A DNA stretch of 30,445 nucleotides from positions 336,000-366,444 of the forward strand of contig BFEA01000405.1 in the NCBI GenBank assembly GCA_003427395.1. Direction: 5' to 3'. The notes beneath the pieces are model-generated. The model searched no databases, was not told where the DNA came from, and was given only the letters and a program-made list of their open reading frames with translations. Shown here piece after piece: positions 21,372 through 30,411 of this stretch; the stretch's first letter is position 1, and each line of letters starts with the position of its first letter. The translations under genes were made by a program, and so were the position numbers. The stretch is from Chara braunii. Lineage: Eukaryota > Streptophyta > Charophyceae > Charales > Characeae.

Positions 21372-21725
21372 TCAAACCGAGGAGATTTTTCTCAGTCCCA
21401 TGATCACAACTAGAGCGGGTGTCGCGACTTCCTTTTTCTGAGGGCGAGGTTCATGCTTGAATGTAGAATTCATCTCCTCAAAATCACTCGTATTGCTACC
21501 GTCTCCCTCGTCATCGACCAGACACTTACCACCAAAATTCAATGAAATTTTATGCACACTCTTGCCATGTCGATCATGATTATCGCTATGAGACTCAACA
21601 TACATTTTCTCAACATCCTCAAGGGTGCCCGCTTGTTGACAGACATCCCAAACTTCATCGGAAAAAACATCATGATCCGATATATCTTGTTTTTTGCTCT
21701 TCCTCCATCGCCCCGACTGTTCATC
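21372..21725 (-). CDS. Possible coding fragment, unrecognised
   Basis: An open minus-strand frame runs from just after a TAG (21726-21728) to a stop at 21372, about 117 codons. It includes FSDEVWDVCQQAGTLEDVEKMY, and then an acidic stretch, DDEGDGSNTSDFEEM. The composition looks more protein-like than the surrounding frames, but I know no family and see no start in context (the only ATG is at 21605). It lies downstream of the Helitron helicase piece on the same strand and could be part of that decayed element. Confidence 0.25.
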   Translation of the reverse strand, partial: DEQSGRWRKSKKQDISDHDVFSDEVWDVCQQAGTLEDVEKMYVESHSDNHDRHGKSVHKISLNFGGKCLVDDEGDGSNTSDFEEMNSTFKHEPRPQKKEVATPALVVIMGLRKISSV

Positions 21726-21934
21726 CTATTGTTTGGATGTAACATTCACGCCGCCATCAATGATATTGCTAGTCGCGTTTTGTTTCCACTTTTTCAATTG
21801 AGCGAGTGTCCCAAAGGCATGGTACAATTCACACTCACTTACAGGGAAATCATAAAAATAAGTTATCAAAATTGTAAAAATCGGTTGAAGAAATCAAATA
21901 AAGACAATGCGGAAAGAACATAATTCATTCCAAA

Positions 21935-22160
21935 AGTTTGTGAAACACAATATTTTAGGTAATCAAGTTCTTATCAGACAATTCAACACGAATATTTTTA
22001 GGTTACCCAACACACGATAGAGCAACATATAGTTGGGCATGCGAAAAAATAAGGTTGGGCAGCCAAACCCCTACACACGAGATAATTTGTCCTTGCCACT
22101 TGCTAATTGTAACAACAAAAGCAACGTGGATTGAAAATTGTCTCCTAAAACATTTAGACC
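21935..22160 (-). pseudogene. Helitron-type Pif1 helicase, C-terminal piece
   Basis: Read on the minus strand, the frame gives KCFRRQFSIHVAFVVTISK, then WQGQIISCVGVWLPNLIFS, then HAQLYVALSCVG and TAA (22003-22005). After the stop it continues as PKNIRVELSDKNLIT. This follows the end of Helitron/Pif1 helicases ('RRQFP...AF..TINKsQGQ...vg..L...vFsHGQLYVAlSR'). The Arg of the final motif is Cys here and a stop follows it, so it is not functional. The homology starts abruptly near 22160 next to GC-rich sequence. The preceding part of the same kind of helicase ends at about 27526, on the same strand. Confidence 0.75.
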
Positions 22161-22419
22161 TCGTGGTTAATGAATCCCCCCACGGCCACGAGGCCGCAGT
22201 AATAATTGCAGCGGCCGTGCCGCCGAGGGGAGAGGAGGTTGCGGGTTGGGGTTCCCGAAACCCAACTCTACCCCCTTGAACAAAAAAAAATATAAAAANA
22301 AGATTTTTAGGGGGGGGGGGGGTTGGNNNGTNANGAAAAAAAAAAAAAAGATGAATAAATAAATATTGATCGATTGATGGTTTTTTTGATTGATTCATTG
22401 ATTAACTTATTGATTTTTT
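22161..22419. other. Junction region beside the helicase piece, with unresolved bases
   Basis: A GC-rich patch (22180-22265) contains a hairpin-like gttggggtt-cccg-aaacccaac. It is followed by an A-rich run, a G run and unresolved bases at 22299, 22327-22329, 22332 and 22334. No gene is seen. It marks one edge of the interruption in the Helitron helicase. Confidence 0.5.
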
Positions 22420-22690
22420 TATTGATTGATTGATTGATTGACTGATTGATTGATTGGTGGAGGAGGGGTCCTTCCTCCCCTCCCCCTGGCATACGCACAC
22501 ACACACACGCACACACACATAGACTCACACACACACGCACACACACGCACCCACACACACACACGCACACACACACACACGCATACACATACTCGCACTC
22601 ACAAACGCGTGCACACGCACATATACACACACTCATAAACACATACAAACAAGCACACACACACACACACACACACACATGTACACATAC
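22420..22690. repeat. Compound microsatellite: (GATT)n then interrupted (CA)n
   Basis: About nine GATT-type tetranucleotides (22420-22456) are followed, after some 40 bp, by about 185 bp of CA repeats broken by 'gc' and 'ta' steps. Confidence 0.95.
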
Positions 22691-22719
22691 ATTCACTTGT
22701 TCTAAAAGCTGACACAGGT

Positions 22720-23060
22720 AAAATTTATAATAAATATAAAATATATATACATAACAAAATTAAAATTATAAGTTATAACAATAAACAAATAATAAATATT
22801 TTAAAACAAAAAATAAAATAATTAAAAATTAACAAAAAATAAAAATAGAGAAAAAAAATAATAATAAAATAAAAATAAAAAATAAATAATAAATAATTAA
22901 AAATATATATAATAAAAACTTTAAAATAATATTAATAAATAAAAATATAAAAAAAAAAATAACAAATAAATAAATAAATAAATAAATAAATAAATACAAA
23001 ATATAAAATATAAAATATAAAATATAAAATAATAACGAAATATAAAACCAAGAATACACA
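22720..23060. repeat. A/T-only low-complexity tract with (AAAT)n and (AAAATAT)n-like runs
   Basis: About 340 bp is almost entirely A and T, including 'aataaataaataaat' and repeated 'aaaatataaaatat'. There is no coding capacity; minus-strand hydrophobic frames come from the composition. Confidence 0.9.
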
Positions 23061-23239
23061 CACACGCATACAGACCCTCCGCTTCCTGGCTTCAGCACAA
23101 AATCTTTTTGGACAATAATAATAATAATAATCATAAAAATAGAATACTACTAAAAATAACAAAAAAAATCCTATAATAATAATAATAAATAAACCAACCC
23201 AAATAATAATTATAAACAATTAATAATATATATATGCCT

Positions 23240-24230
23240 CGGTCACGAAAAACATCCACCATTAGACCGCCACTACAATATACTGTGTACAGACCCCCCA
23301 CCATGGATCATAGTACCATGACCCATACAACTACACCACAGATACAACATCAATAACTAGATACAGTACACACAACACTACGCACAACAGTTATGGGCCA
23401 GGGCGGCCACCGGCCCCAAACACACAGGACAAAAAAACCAAACCCCTCCTACCCACAAATGGCCAAAAAGGCAAAAATGTCGTACACACCAGTACCCAGT
23501 ACACTAGGCAGAAATGACACACCTGACAGAAAAACGAAAACGTGCGCAACACAGCCAAGCCCCGACATCCCTCGCCTCCACCACAACCGGTCCACCTCCC
23601 AAAAACATGATTGCACCTGATACGCTAAGCGGACTGACACACATCCAAGACAAAAACGAAACCCGACAATCCTCGCCTTCACTATAGCCGGTCCACCACC
23701 CAAAAACATGACTCCGCCTACTACACTACACGAACTGACACGAAGCCAAAACTAAAGCAAACTCGTCTACTCGGCAGTGTCGACACCACTACCAACAATC
23801 CCGCCCAAAAGACAGTACCACCATTGTCTGCTATCCTACCCCCCTCTTATAAATGAACTAATGCTCACATACGCGTACTCAACAACCATCTCACCACATG
23901 CGGATACAGCCAACCCTTACCCCCTACCCTCAAATCACACCCCTTATATACACTCCCCTCCCCCACACCCACCAGACCATTTACGAACAGCCTCGCAAAA
24001 TGGAGCCACGACCTCCATCCTGTCCGCATACCACCCTCAGCTTACAAAAAAACACGTAATACGCACACCATGCTCCCATCGCACCATCCCCATACTCCCC
24101 GCATACCACCACCCGCAACTTTTACTACTTCTAGTAATATCAGCAAGCTGCCACAACACTGCATTCCTCCTTGGCCTGCTTCTAAGACCCCCTGCCATAC
24201 CTCTGCTCACACTCCTTGAAGACAATGAAC
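23240..24230. other. G-poor, C/A-rich region with a 101-bp direct repeat
   Basis: The plus strand is strikingly poor in G over about 1 kb. A repeat containing 'ccggtccacc(t/a)cccaaaa' occurs at 23587 and 23688, 101 bp apart, with shared flanks such as 'cctcgcct' and 'gacacacatcc/gacacgaagcc'. Open frames (23393-23620, 23777-24235) are Pro/Thr/His-rich products of the skew and I do not call them genes. It could be a terminal or untranslated part of a retroelement, but that is inference. Confidence 0.55.
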
Positions 24231-24609
24231 GATGAAGACAATGAACACCATAAAGAAGAAGTAGATATGAGTTTTAATATCATGGCGATACCAACTTCCT
24301 CCCCACGTTACCTCGACGCACACTACCGAGGATTTCCCAATCCTTCTCCTCATTCGCCACTCAAATTGAGGATGAGGTCTACAACTCCTATACCTTTTAT
24401 ACTCGTCTTCGGTATTTGGATGCATCGGTCCTTAGCTGCGCCCTCATTGATCACGAGTTGAACGCATGAGTACCCTACGAAAAAAACCCTTAAAGCAAAA
24501 CCCCCCGAACATACCCAGACAATTTTGGCCTCAAGTACCCTCAGGCCTACAGCCTAGACAACTCAAAAGTCATTTTTCCCGAGAAACGACAAAAAGCAAC
24601 ATCCACCGT
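24231..24609. other. No gene seen
   Basis: Mixed sequence with one duplicated word 'gaagacaatgaac' (24220 and 24233). No recognised domain on either strand. Confidence 0.45.
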
Positions 24610-24892
24610 ATCCGTAGCCGTGGGAGAGTTCACCCCAAAAAATATATATATCCGAGTATTTCTCCGCAGTCTTGTGGCGGAGACAGCTATGCCATCGGTG
24701 CCGGATGTCACCACCGGGGTAGCCAGTAACCATTAAGATCTGAAGAAACGTCCAACTCATCCGTAGCCGCGGTTGAGTTTACCAAAACAGATTTTCCAAA
24801 AATTTCTCGGCAATCCAGCAGCCGAACCAGCTATGCCATCCGTGCCTTATGTCATCACCGGGGTGGCCAGTAGCCGTTAGGAACTAAGAAAC
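24610..24892. repeat. Direct repeat of about 149 bp, downstream end of the RT element
   Basis: 'atccgtagccg(t/c)gg' starts at 24610 and 24759. Both copies share 'agctatgccatc(g/c)gtgcc', 'atgtca(c/t)caccggggt(a/g)gccagta' and 'aagaaac'. They lie directly after the stop of the minus-strand reverse transcriptase and may be its terminal repeats. Confidence 0.8.
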
Positions 24893-25687
24893 ACAGACAT
24901 AATGCAGCCCAGTAGCAGGACTACCAGTCCTCCGAGTATCATACGTAACTGTCGTTAAGTTGTGGACCATTTGCCCGATTTCGTTCCATAGCCTGTCATC
25001 ATGCCTCCGTTTCATCAATTTCAACCCTGCCTCAATTGTGCAGGTTGGGATACTAAGCCTCCTTAGTTCTTCGTTCAGAGTGAGCACATTCAGGCAGAGG
25101 AGACCACAGTCATTCATGTTCGTTGAGATTCGCTGGAGGGTATTTGCAATTGTAGAAAATTTCGCAACCTTAAGGCCGAACGAGGAAAAATCCTTGTAAG
25201 TGCGAAACGGCAGGGGTTGCTCCCCCCAGATATCAGATGCATTTTTGAATTTATGGGTTGTTAAGATAGATGCCCACGCATCTGAGATTATCAACCTGGT
25301 TTCGAGAAAATCAAGGATCCCGACCCTCGGGTCGGTCTGAACAAGCTTCAAGCCAGGGGGGTAGCAGGTTTCAATTTTATCCAAGCTTTGTTCGGCCTTC
25401 AATAAGCCTTCATGATCACTTCTTGAAAAGGAGGCAATGATGAACAGATCATCAATATATTTTTTCCCCATGATGTATTTCCCATCAGCACCCAGAGTAC
25501 TCACAAACTGAAATTCAGCAAACATACAAAACACACAGGCGAGGGCCGGGCTGGCACGTCCGCCCATGGGGATGCCACACTTCTGGCGCAGGATTTGGTC
25601 GGTAGCTAGCAAAAAAGTGTTCTCCAACTGGAAAATGGTATGCCACACTCCGTCTCTGCGCAACACGCAACACAGTGTGCTTGACAC
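24884..25687 (-). pseudogene. Reverse transcriptase fragment, YIDD box (Penelope-like layout)
   Basis: A 267-codon open frame has QKCGIPMGGRASPALA (GIPMGG, residues 38-43) as the fingers/palm motif and KKYIDDLFIIASF (YIDD, 77-80) as the catalytic motif. CYPPGLKLVQT and GILDFLETRLI (about 108-132) follow. RT copies RNA into DNA; the YxDD box is its metal-binding site. The spacing and the 'MG...SP.LA' and 'FLET' blocks remind me of Penelope-like elements, but I see no GIY-YIG endonuclease downstream. The N-terminal palm (motif A) is absent: going upstream, the frame runs ALYRAAPDRGRV and then meets a stop. It is therefore 5'-truncated. RT identity is firm; the subfamily is tentative. Confidence 0.75.
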
Positions 25688-26004
25688 TCTACCTCTGTCC
25701 GGTGCGGCACGATAAAGTGCCCCTTACGCTGGTCCTGCGTTACAGGCTACCTGATCGCACGCTGCACGACCACCTTCCGAGCTATGGCAGTGACTGACGT
25801 ACCAGCGGCACCAACCATGACCTCTCAGGTATGGAGATCTAACCTTCTCTCTCCCTCTCCCTCTCACCCCCCCTCCCCCTCCAAGCCTTCCCTTTTTCCC
25901 CCCCCCGCTTTCCTAAACAAGGGTGTCGCACCTCCTTGCAACACCCTAACGACCTTCCACCGCAACCCGTACACTTAACTGGAGCCCTAACATCACTAAT
26001 CCCT
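25688..26004. other. No gene seen; C/T-rich tract
   Basis: This is the region upstream of the truncated reverse transcriptase. It contains a C/T-rich run at about 25845-25915 and two 'ccctaac' words. It may be the missing 5' part of the element, too diverged to read. Confidence 0.4.
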
Positions 26005-26054
26005 CTGATGAGCTGCTATGGGTGCTAGGCGGCGAAAAGCGCACCTCAGAGCGT
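26005..26054 (+). ncRNA. Hammerhead-ribozyme-like core (incomplete)
   Basis: CTGATGA (26005-26011) is followed by a five-pair stem (gctgc at 26012-26016 with gcggc at 26029-26033, one U-G pair) and directly by GAAA (26034-26037). This is the conserved core order of a hammerhead. A four-pair helix after it (gcgc at 26039 with gcgt at 26051) does not end in the required U-H cleavage site, and I find no partner for stem I. It may be a degenerate or coincidental core. The strand is opposite to the nearby reverse transcriptase. Confidence 0.3.
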
Positions 26055-26280
26055 GCAACCCCCCTACGGCTGGGCTTTGCCCTTTCCTAATTCTAACACA
26101 CTAACATTAACAACCTAATCATAGCTCCTCCAATACCCCAGACCCCCACCTTCACACTATGTCCACCTTTGCAACACATGTCCTCCATAGCTGAATTGCT
26201 AGCTAACACGCCCCTAATGGACGATCTTGAGTTGTGGCCTGTTTTCCACATTCTGTGGGATAGCCGTGTTACGTACACAA

Positions 26281-26383
26281 CCCCCCCCCCCCCCCCCCCA
26301 CCCCACGCACACACACACACACACCCGTGCACGCACATATACAAACACGCACGCATACACACACACGCACATACACACACACA

Positions 26384-26455
<72 letters not shown>

Positions 26456-26551
26456 TACACACACACACACACACGCACACACGCACACACGCACACAAAC
26501 TAGTGCGTTCAATTTTTTTTTCTCTTTCCTGATCAATCAATCAATCAATCA
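26281..26551. repeat. Compound microsatellite: poly-C, (CA)n, then (AATC)n
   Basis: About 19 C at 26281, about 180 bp of CA repeats with 'gc' and 'ta' interruptions (26305-26498), then five 'aatc' units (26530-26551). Open frames of His/Thr or Cys/Val here are artefacts. Confidence 0.95.
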
Positions 26552-26766
26552 GTTTGTGTATCTATCAAAAAGGAAAAAAAAAAAGGAAAAAAAAAAGAAA
26601 ACGGCTTTGGTTTTTCTTTTTATTATTATCTTTTTTTTTTCCCTTTTATATTTGCTTATTTCGGTAAAAGAAAAGAATCAAAGAAACATGTGCACCATGT
26701 TTATCCCACCACCAATCAGAAAAAAATGAAAAAAAAGTTTCTTTTTTTTTATTATGTTTCTTTCTA

Positions 26767-27118
26767 GGCTACCAGTCGGGCCGCCCGGGTCCCAGGTGGC
26801 GAGCCCCTGCAAGGACCAAGGAAGGTCAAAGCAAAAGAAGCAGAAAAAAATATTGAACAACTTTTGCCTTAGTGTCACATCAAAATTCTTCACCAAATTT
26901 CAAATAAAAAAATAAAAATGAAAAATATATATATATCTAGGCTACCAGAGTGGCCCGGGGTCACTTGCCCGGCCGGGCCAAAAAAAAATAAAAAATAAAA
27001 AAATAAATACGATATTTTAATTTTTTTATTTTGTTTTTTAAATTGGTAAAGAATTTCAATGTGACCCTGAGGCAAACGTTGTTCAGTTTATTTTTCTTCA
27101 TAACATAGTTTTTTTTCG

Positions 27119-27158
<40 letters not shown>

Positions 27159-27290
27159 GGAGTCCTTGCACGGGCAGGCCACCCGGGACCCGGGTGGCCC
27201 GGCTGGTAGCCTAGATATATATATGTTTTTTATTATTATTTTTCTGGCCCGTACAGGCAAGTGACGTCGGGCCACTCTGGTAGCGTTGGT
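26767..27290. mobile_element. GC-rich fold-back element(s) (iii), GGCTACCAG ends
   Basis: Four copies of ggctaccag or its complement mark the ends: forward at 26767 (A) and 26940 (B), reversed at 27203 (A') and 27277 (B'). A and A' stay complementary for about 50 bp (ccgggtccc, ggtggc, tgcaagga). B and B' stay complementary for about 45 bp (agagtggcccg, gtcacttgcc, gggcc). Between A and B, and inverted between B and A', lies the same AT-rich core (gaacaac-tttgcct, gtcaca, aattctt-accaa). This is therefore a long inverted repeat with order A, B, A', B', partly interleaved. A poly-T run lies at 27122-27154. There are no genes. Confidence 0.7.
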
Positions 27291-27370
27291 TTCTTTTGAT
27301 TTTAATACTCGTTTTTCTCATTTTTACATTTAAAAAAAATAAAAAAAACATCAAATTTCGGAAAACAAAA

Positions 27371-27409
27371 TATGGGGATGTAGGGATTTTCAAACCCTAC
27401 AACCCCATA
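27371..27409. repeat. 15-bp inverted repeat (hairpin)
   Basis: tatggggatgtaggg (27371-27385) and ccctacaaccccata (27395-27409) are complementary with one mismatch around a 9-nt loop. Related words with the same centre occur at 16241-16281. Confidence 0.8.
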
Positions 27410-27525
27410 TATACATATATATTTTTTCCGCCTATGATCCTAAAAATTGGAAATGTCGAAGGTTTGCATCCGCACTTGGCCACCGTGGCCATGATCCTGA
27501 CTGCATAAGGTGAGGGGGTCCGCGG

Positions 27526-28340
27526 TCATAACCGTGGGTGATACATAGTTTGTGGTCTTATCGGTGCTTTCTTACCGGTGCGCATTAAAGTGACCTCTGA
27601 TACGTTATGATTGTCATCATGCACAATTTTCTTAAGGATTATCTTAGTATCATTGCAAAATCCTTTGGAAGGTGACAAGTTCCGTAAAATCGTTATAGGT
27701 GCACTGATTTTGAAACGCAATGTGTGATGTGGTATTCATCGAAAGAATTTAAGAACTTTTGCTCATAGGGCATAAACTCCGTCGAGGCAAGAGAACTCTA
27801 CATCACCAAGCAGGTTGCAGATATAGTTAAACACTCATAAAATCAAGTAATGAGTTAGTCTGTATGTGCAAATTTCAATTGAGAAACTGATTGTAGCTGG
27901 TTCATTAGGGAGCACCCGAAGATGTGTCCAATTGCCAACATCCAATAAAAGTTGGCATACAATTTTGGGATTTCATCATTCTATGTACTCAAAATATACA
28001 CATTTTCTGTTAGTCGATAAGTCTTGAAAATTTCTCATATAGGAGATGTTTTCAGGGAGACATCAATCTGTTGCGCTCCATATTTCACAACGAGCAGATT
28101 TAAACTTGCCCACAATCACCTACAAGAAATATAACTTTCCCACCAAACGGGTCATCGATGTCGCAAAGGTCACGGAGCGTCATGTCCAGAGCTTTAAAGT
28201 AAGACTTGTTAATTATTAGAGCCTCATCCCACACAATTAAGTCGGTACAACGGAGAAGTTCTCCAAGATTAAGAAAAGTGTTCCCTGTTACGGTCGATCC
28301 ATAAAGAAAAACATGAAGTGATATTTTCTCCTGCATAACT
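27526..28340 (-). pseudogene. Helitron-type Pif1 helicase, central part
   Basis: On the minus strand, 28336-28100 reads KISLHVFLYGSTVTG, LLRCTDLIVWDEALIINKS, ALDMTLRDL and DPFGGKVIFLVGDCGQV. This matches the Pif1/Helitron Walker B 'sLiiWDEApm..k..fealDrtLrdi' and 'pFGGkv.v.gGDfrQ'. After stops and frame changes (28100-27720, with ENISYMRNFQDLSTNRK-like remnants), 27720-27526 reads LRFKISAPITILRNLSPSK then GFCNDTKIIL, matching 'lk.gapvmllRNld...GlcNGtrl'. Helitrons use this helicase for rolling-circle transposition in the nucleus. No Rep endonuclease part was found. Homology stops near 27526, and the expected next segment lies at 22160-22003. Confidence 0.75.
27721..28099 (-). pseudogene. Eroded linker between the two readable helicase blocks
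   Basis: No clean frame remains. Scattered remnants in several frames resemble the stretch that joins the 'GGDFRQ' and 'RNLD...GLCNGT' boxes of Helitron helicases, so this is probably continuous decayed helicase and not an insertion. Confidence 0.4.
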
Positions 28341-28596
28341 CAAATTACTTGTTCGACTAACACTTGTTGTCTTGGAAAGAACACCCCGAAAATCTATAAA
28401 TGATTGTTAAAAAAAATAATAATAATAAATCTGTCACCGATGGGAGGCAGAAGCATCCCCCTACCATTATCCTCCGAATGCTGAACGGGTTTCTTTTTTC
28501 ATCAATGCCCTCACTCCCCCTCCGTTGGACACAGACACACTCCGACTTAGGGCATTCCACTAGTATTTCCATAATGTACCTGACTGCTACGTTGCA

Positions 28597-28948
28597 TAGA
28601 GTACACGTATGGGGGCTTCCCGTATGAAACATACATGTTATTTCTGTACGGGATTTGTACGGGAACCTGTACGGGAACCTGTACGTTTTGTACGCCCCCA
28701 TACGAAAAAGCAAAAAAAAAAAAAAAAAAAAAACAGTCATCAAAAAAATCCAAAAACAAACAATGTGATGCGACAACACAAAACAAGCAACATTTGGCTG
28801 AGCATCATCTTCAGATTCTTATTAGAATTTGAGAAACAAAATAAAAACAATACCGAATTTAAAAAAAAAAAAAAAAAACTCGGACGGGGCCCCTAGCATA
28901 CGAGTACAAGAGTACGAATCCGTACTCGTACGATGGTGCGTACAAGTG
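28597..28948. mobile_element. Short non-autonomous element (iv), GTACGG-type ends
   Basis: The left part is full of gtacggg and cgtatg words (cgtatgggggc at 28605, three gtacggg words, gcccccatacg at about 28696). The right part is full of gtacg/cgtac words (28900-28948). The interior is AT-rich with 'caagcaacatttggctga', 'attcttattagaattt' and 'aaacaaaataaaaac', in the same order as the cores of elements (i) to (iii). There are A runs at both junctions and no genes. The edges are estimates. Confidence 0.45.
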
Positions 28949-29509
28949 ACAACGTAACCTGACTTCAATTATGACCAGGCCCGGATGAATCTTACGGCTA
29001 TCATTTCTAGAATTCAATACATCAAATTCTGGTGTGAGTACTCCCTTAATCAGACAATACTTGCTGAATGCATTGGGAAGTTCAAATGTGAAATGGCAAA
29101 AAGGTAGCATACACAATTGGGGGTTTGTGCACATGCTACGATGGAAGAGTTTGATGAGTACCAACAAAAAAACCAGTGTAGACAAGTGGAACATCAGTCC
29201 GATAAACGAAGAAGCCTTTACCTCACACTGCTCACAACTGTTGTGGAAGACATGAACGTTGAACTATGGCTCTGTTCCCCGAGAGCATTACGTTGGAAAC
29301 GCCCGTACCAATGAAGCTTTGACTTTTGACCTCAAACAACAGACTATATTATCAACTGCTGCATCGAAGTGTTGGCCTTGCAAGGCTGACTGCTTATCCG
29401 CCGACGTCACTCGCAATTTATAAATGAAAACGTCATCCCCCAACTATGCTCGTTTGTAACTTCATTCGCCATAGGAGGCAAGGACGGGGTGCAAATAGTC
29501 AGACACTGT
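28949..29509. other. No supportable gene
   Basis: Short frames overlap on both strands (28859-29194 minus, 29034-29255 plus). None carries a domain I recognise. The region could hold eroded Helitron sequence, but I could not confirm any helicase motif. Confidence 0.4.
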
Positions 29510-29523
29510 GTGTATGTATATGT

Positions 29524-29599
<76 letters not shown>

Positions 29600-29608
29600 G
29601 AGTGTGTG
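29510..29608. repeat. (GT)n microsatellite, about 100 bp
   Basis: Nearly pure GT repeat with 'tatat' steps at the left end and 'cgtgtga' at the right end. Confidence 0.95.
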
Positions 29609-29689
29609 TCCCGCATAATATGACACGTTCGCGGTATGATACGGAAACCACATCATGATAAAGATCCGAAATAATATATTAGCACACCT

Positions 29690-29870
29690 TAAGAATGAAA
29701 ACTTGTAGGCGTGGTGCAAACTTATCCGATATTCGGAGGTTGGGAATGACTATGCCGGACTACATGAGCAAGCTCATGAATAAGAATATGTAGGCGTGGT
29801 GCAGACGAAACCTATACTGTAAGGTGGGGAATGACTATGCCGGACTACAAGAGCATTCATACTCCCACTT
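29690..29870. repeat. 85-bp tandem duplication
   Basis: 'tgtaggcgtggtgca' occurs at 29704 and 29789, and both copies continue to 'gggaatgactatgccgg' and 'actac(a)tgagca/actacaagagca'. It is short and has no coding frame. Confidence 0.8.
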
Positions 29871-30259
29871 CCTCTTTGCGAGCGACTGGAACACACACGA
29901 TTAACAGACACCACAAGATGGGGAAAGGAAGTACAATAAGGCAAAAGGCAAGGACGCAATGACAACAAACTGCAGAAAGGCGTAAGGACTGGGGGGGCAC
30001 AGGGGAAGTGGGAGGGAAGACCATACATAAATGCACAAAATAAGGAACTTTCAGACAAAAGAAAAGTGCAAGTACAGAAAATTACCCCAAGCAGCAGATA
30101 ACAGGTAACCGCAAAGGACAATGGGTGGAGGGCACGAGGAAGGCGGGAGGGTAGACGTCACTCAAACATAGACAGCAAGAAAAACAAAATATATATATAC
30201 AACTTGAAGTCCCAAAAAAACAGCGAAGACTGAAAACAAATAAAAAACTGATGATGATA
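29871..30259. other. No gene seen; purine-rich plus strand
   Basis: The sequence is rich in A and G with 'ggga' and 'gaaag' words, and a related phrase 'aggaaggcgggaggg/gggaagtgggaggga' occurs near 30000 and 30140. Only short frames occur, none with a recognisable domain. Confidence 0.45.
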
Positions 30260-30315
30260 AGATTGTTTCGTCGGAGCCACAATGACTCGTCAAGAGGCTG
30301 AACCCTTGACAATCT
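30260..30315 (-). ncRNA. Hammerhead-like fold, type III order, core substitutions
   Basis: On the minus strand the order is agattgt, C, a stem-I-like segment (aaggg with cctctt), ttgacga, gtc-loop-gac, GAAAC, aatct. The strand before the presumed cleavage base C pairs perfectly over 7 bp (agattgt with acaatct) with the sequence starting at the last A of GAAA, as stem III of a hammerhead should. The core CUGAUGA is UUGACGA here (first and fifth positions changed), so activity is doubtful. Hammerheads are typical of Penelope-like and related retroelements. Confidence 0.35.
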
Positions 30316-30411
30316 GGGGAATCTATGTATTTGATGGTTAAGGTCATGAACCCGTTGACCCTTGTTCAGGGCAGACTGTCCCCAAGCGGAACAGAGCAGC
30401 GTATTCCACGT

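Noticed and set aside
22490-22700. Cys/Val- and His/Thr-rich open frames in CA repeats (also 26100-26540 and 29407-29719)
   Set aside because: Direct translation of dinucleotide repeats; no biological signal.
28859-29255. Possible upstream Helitron exon
   Set aside because: I looked for helicase or Rep motifs in all frames and found none that align.
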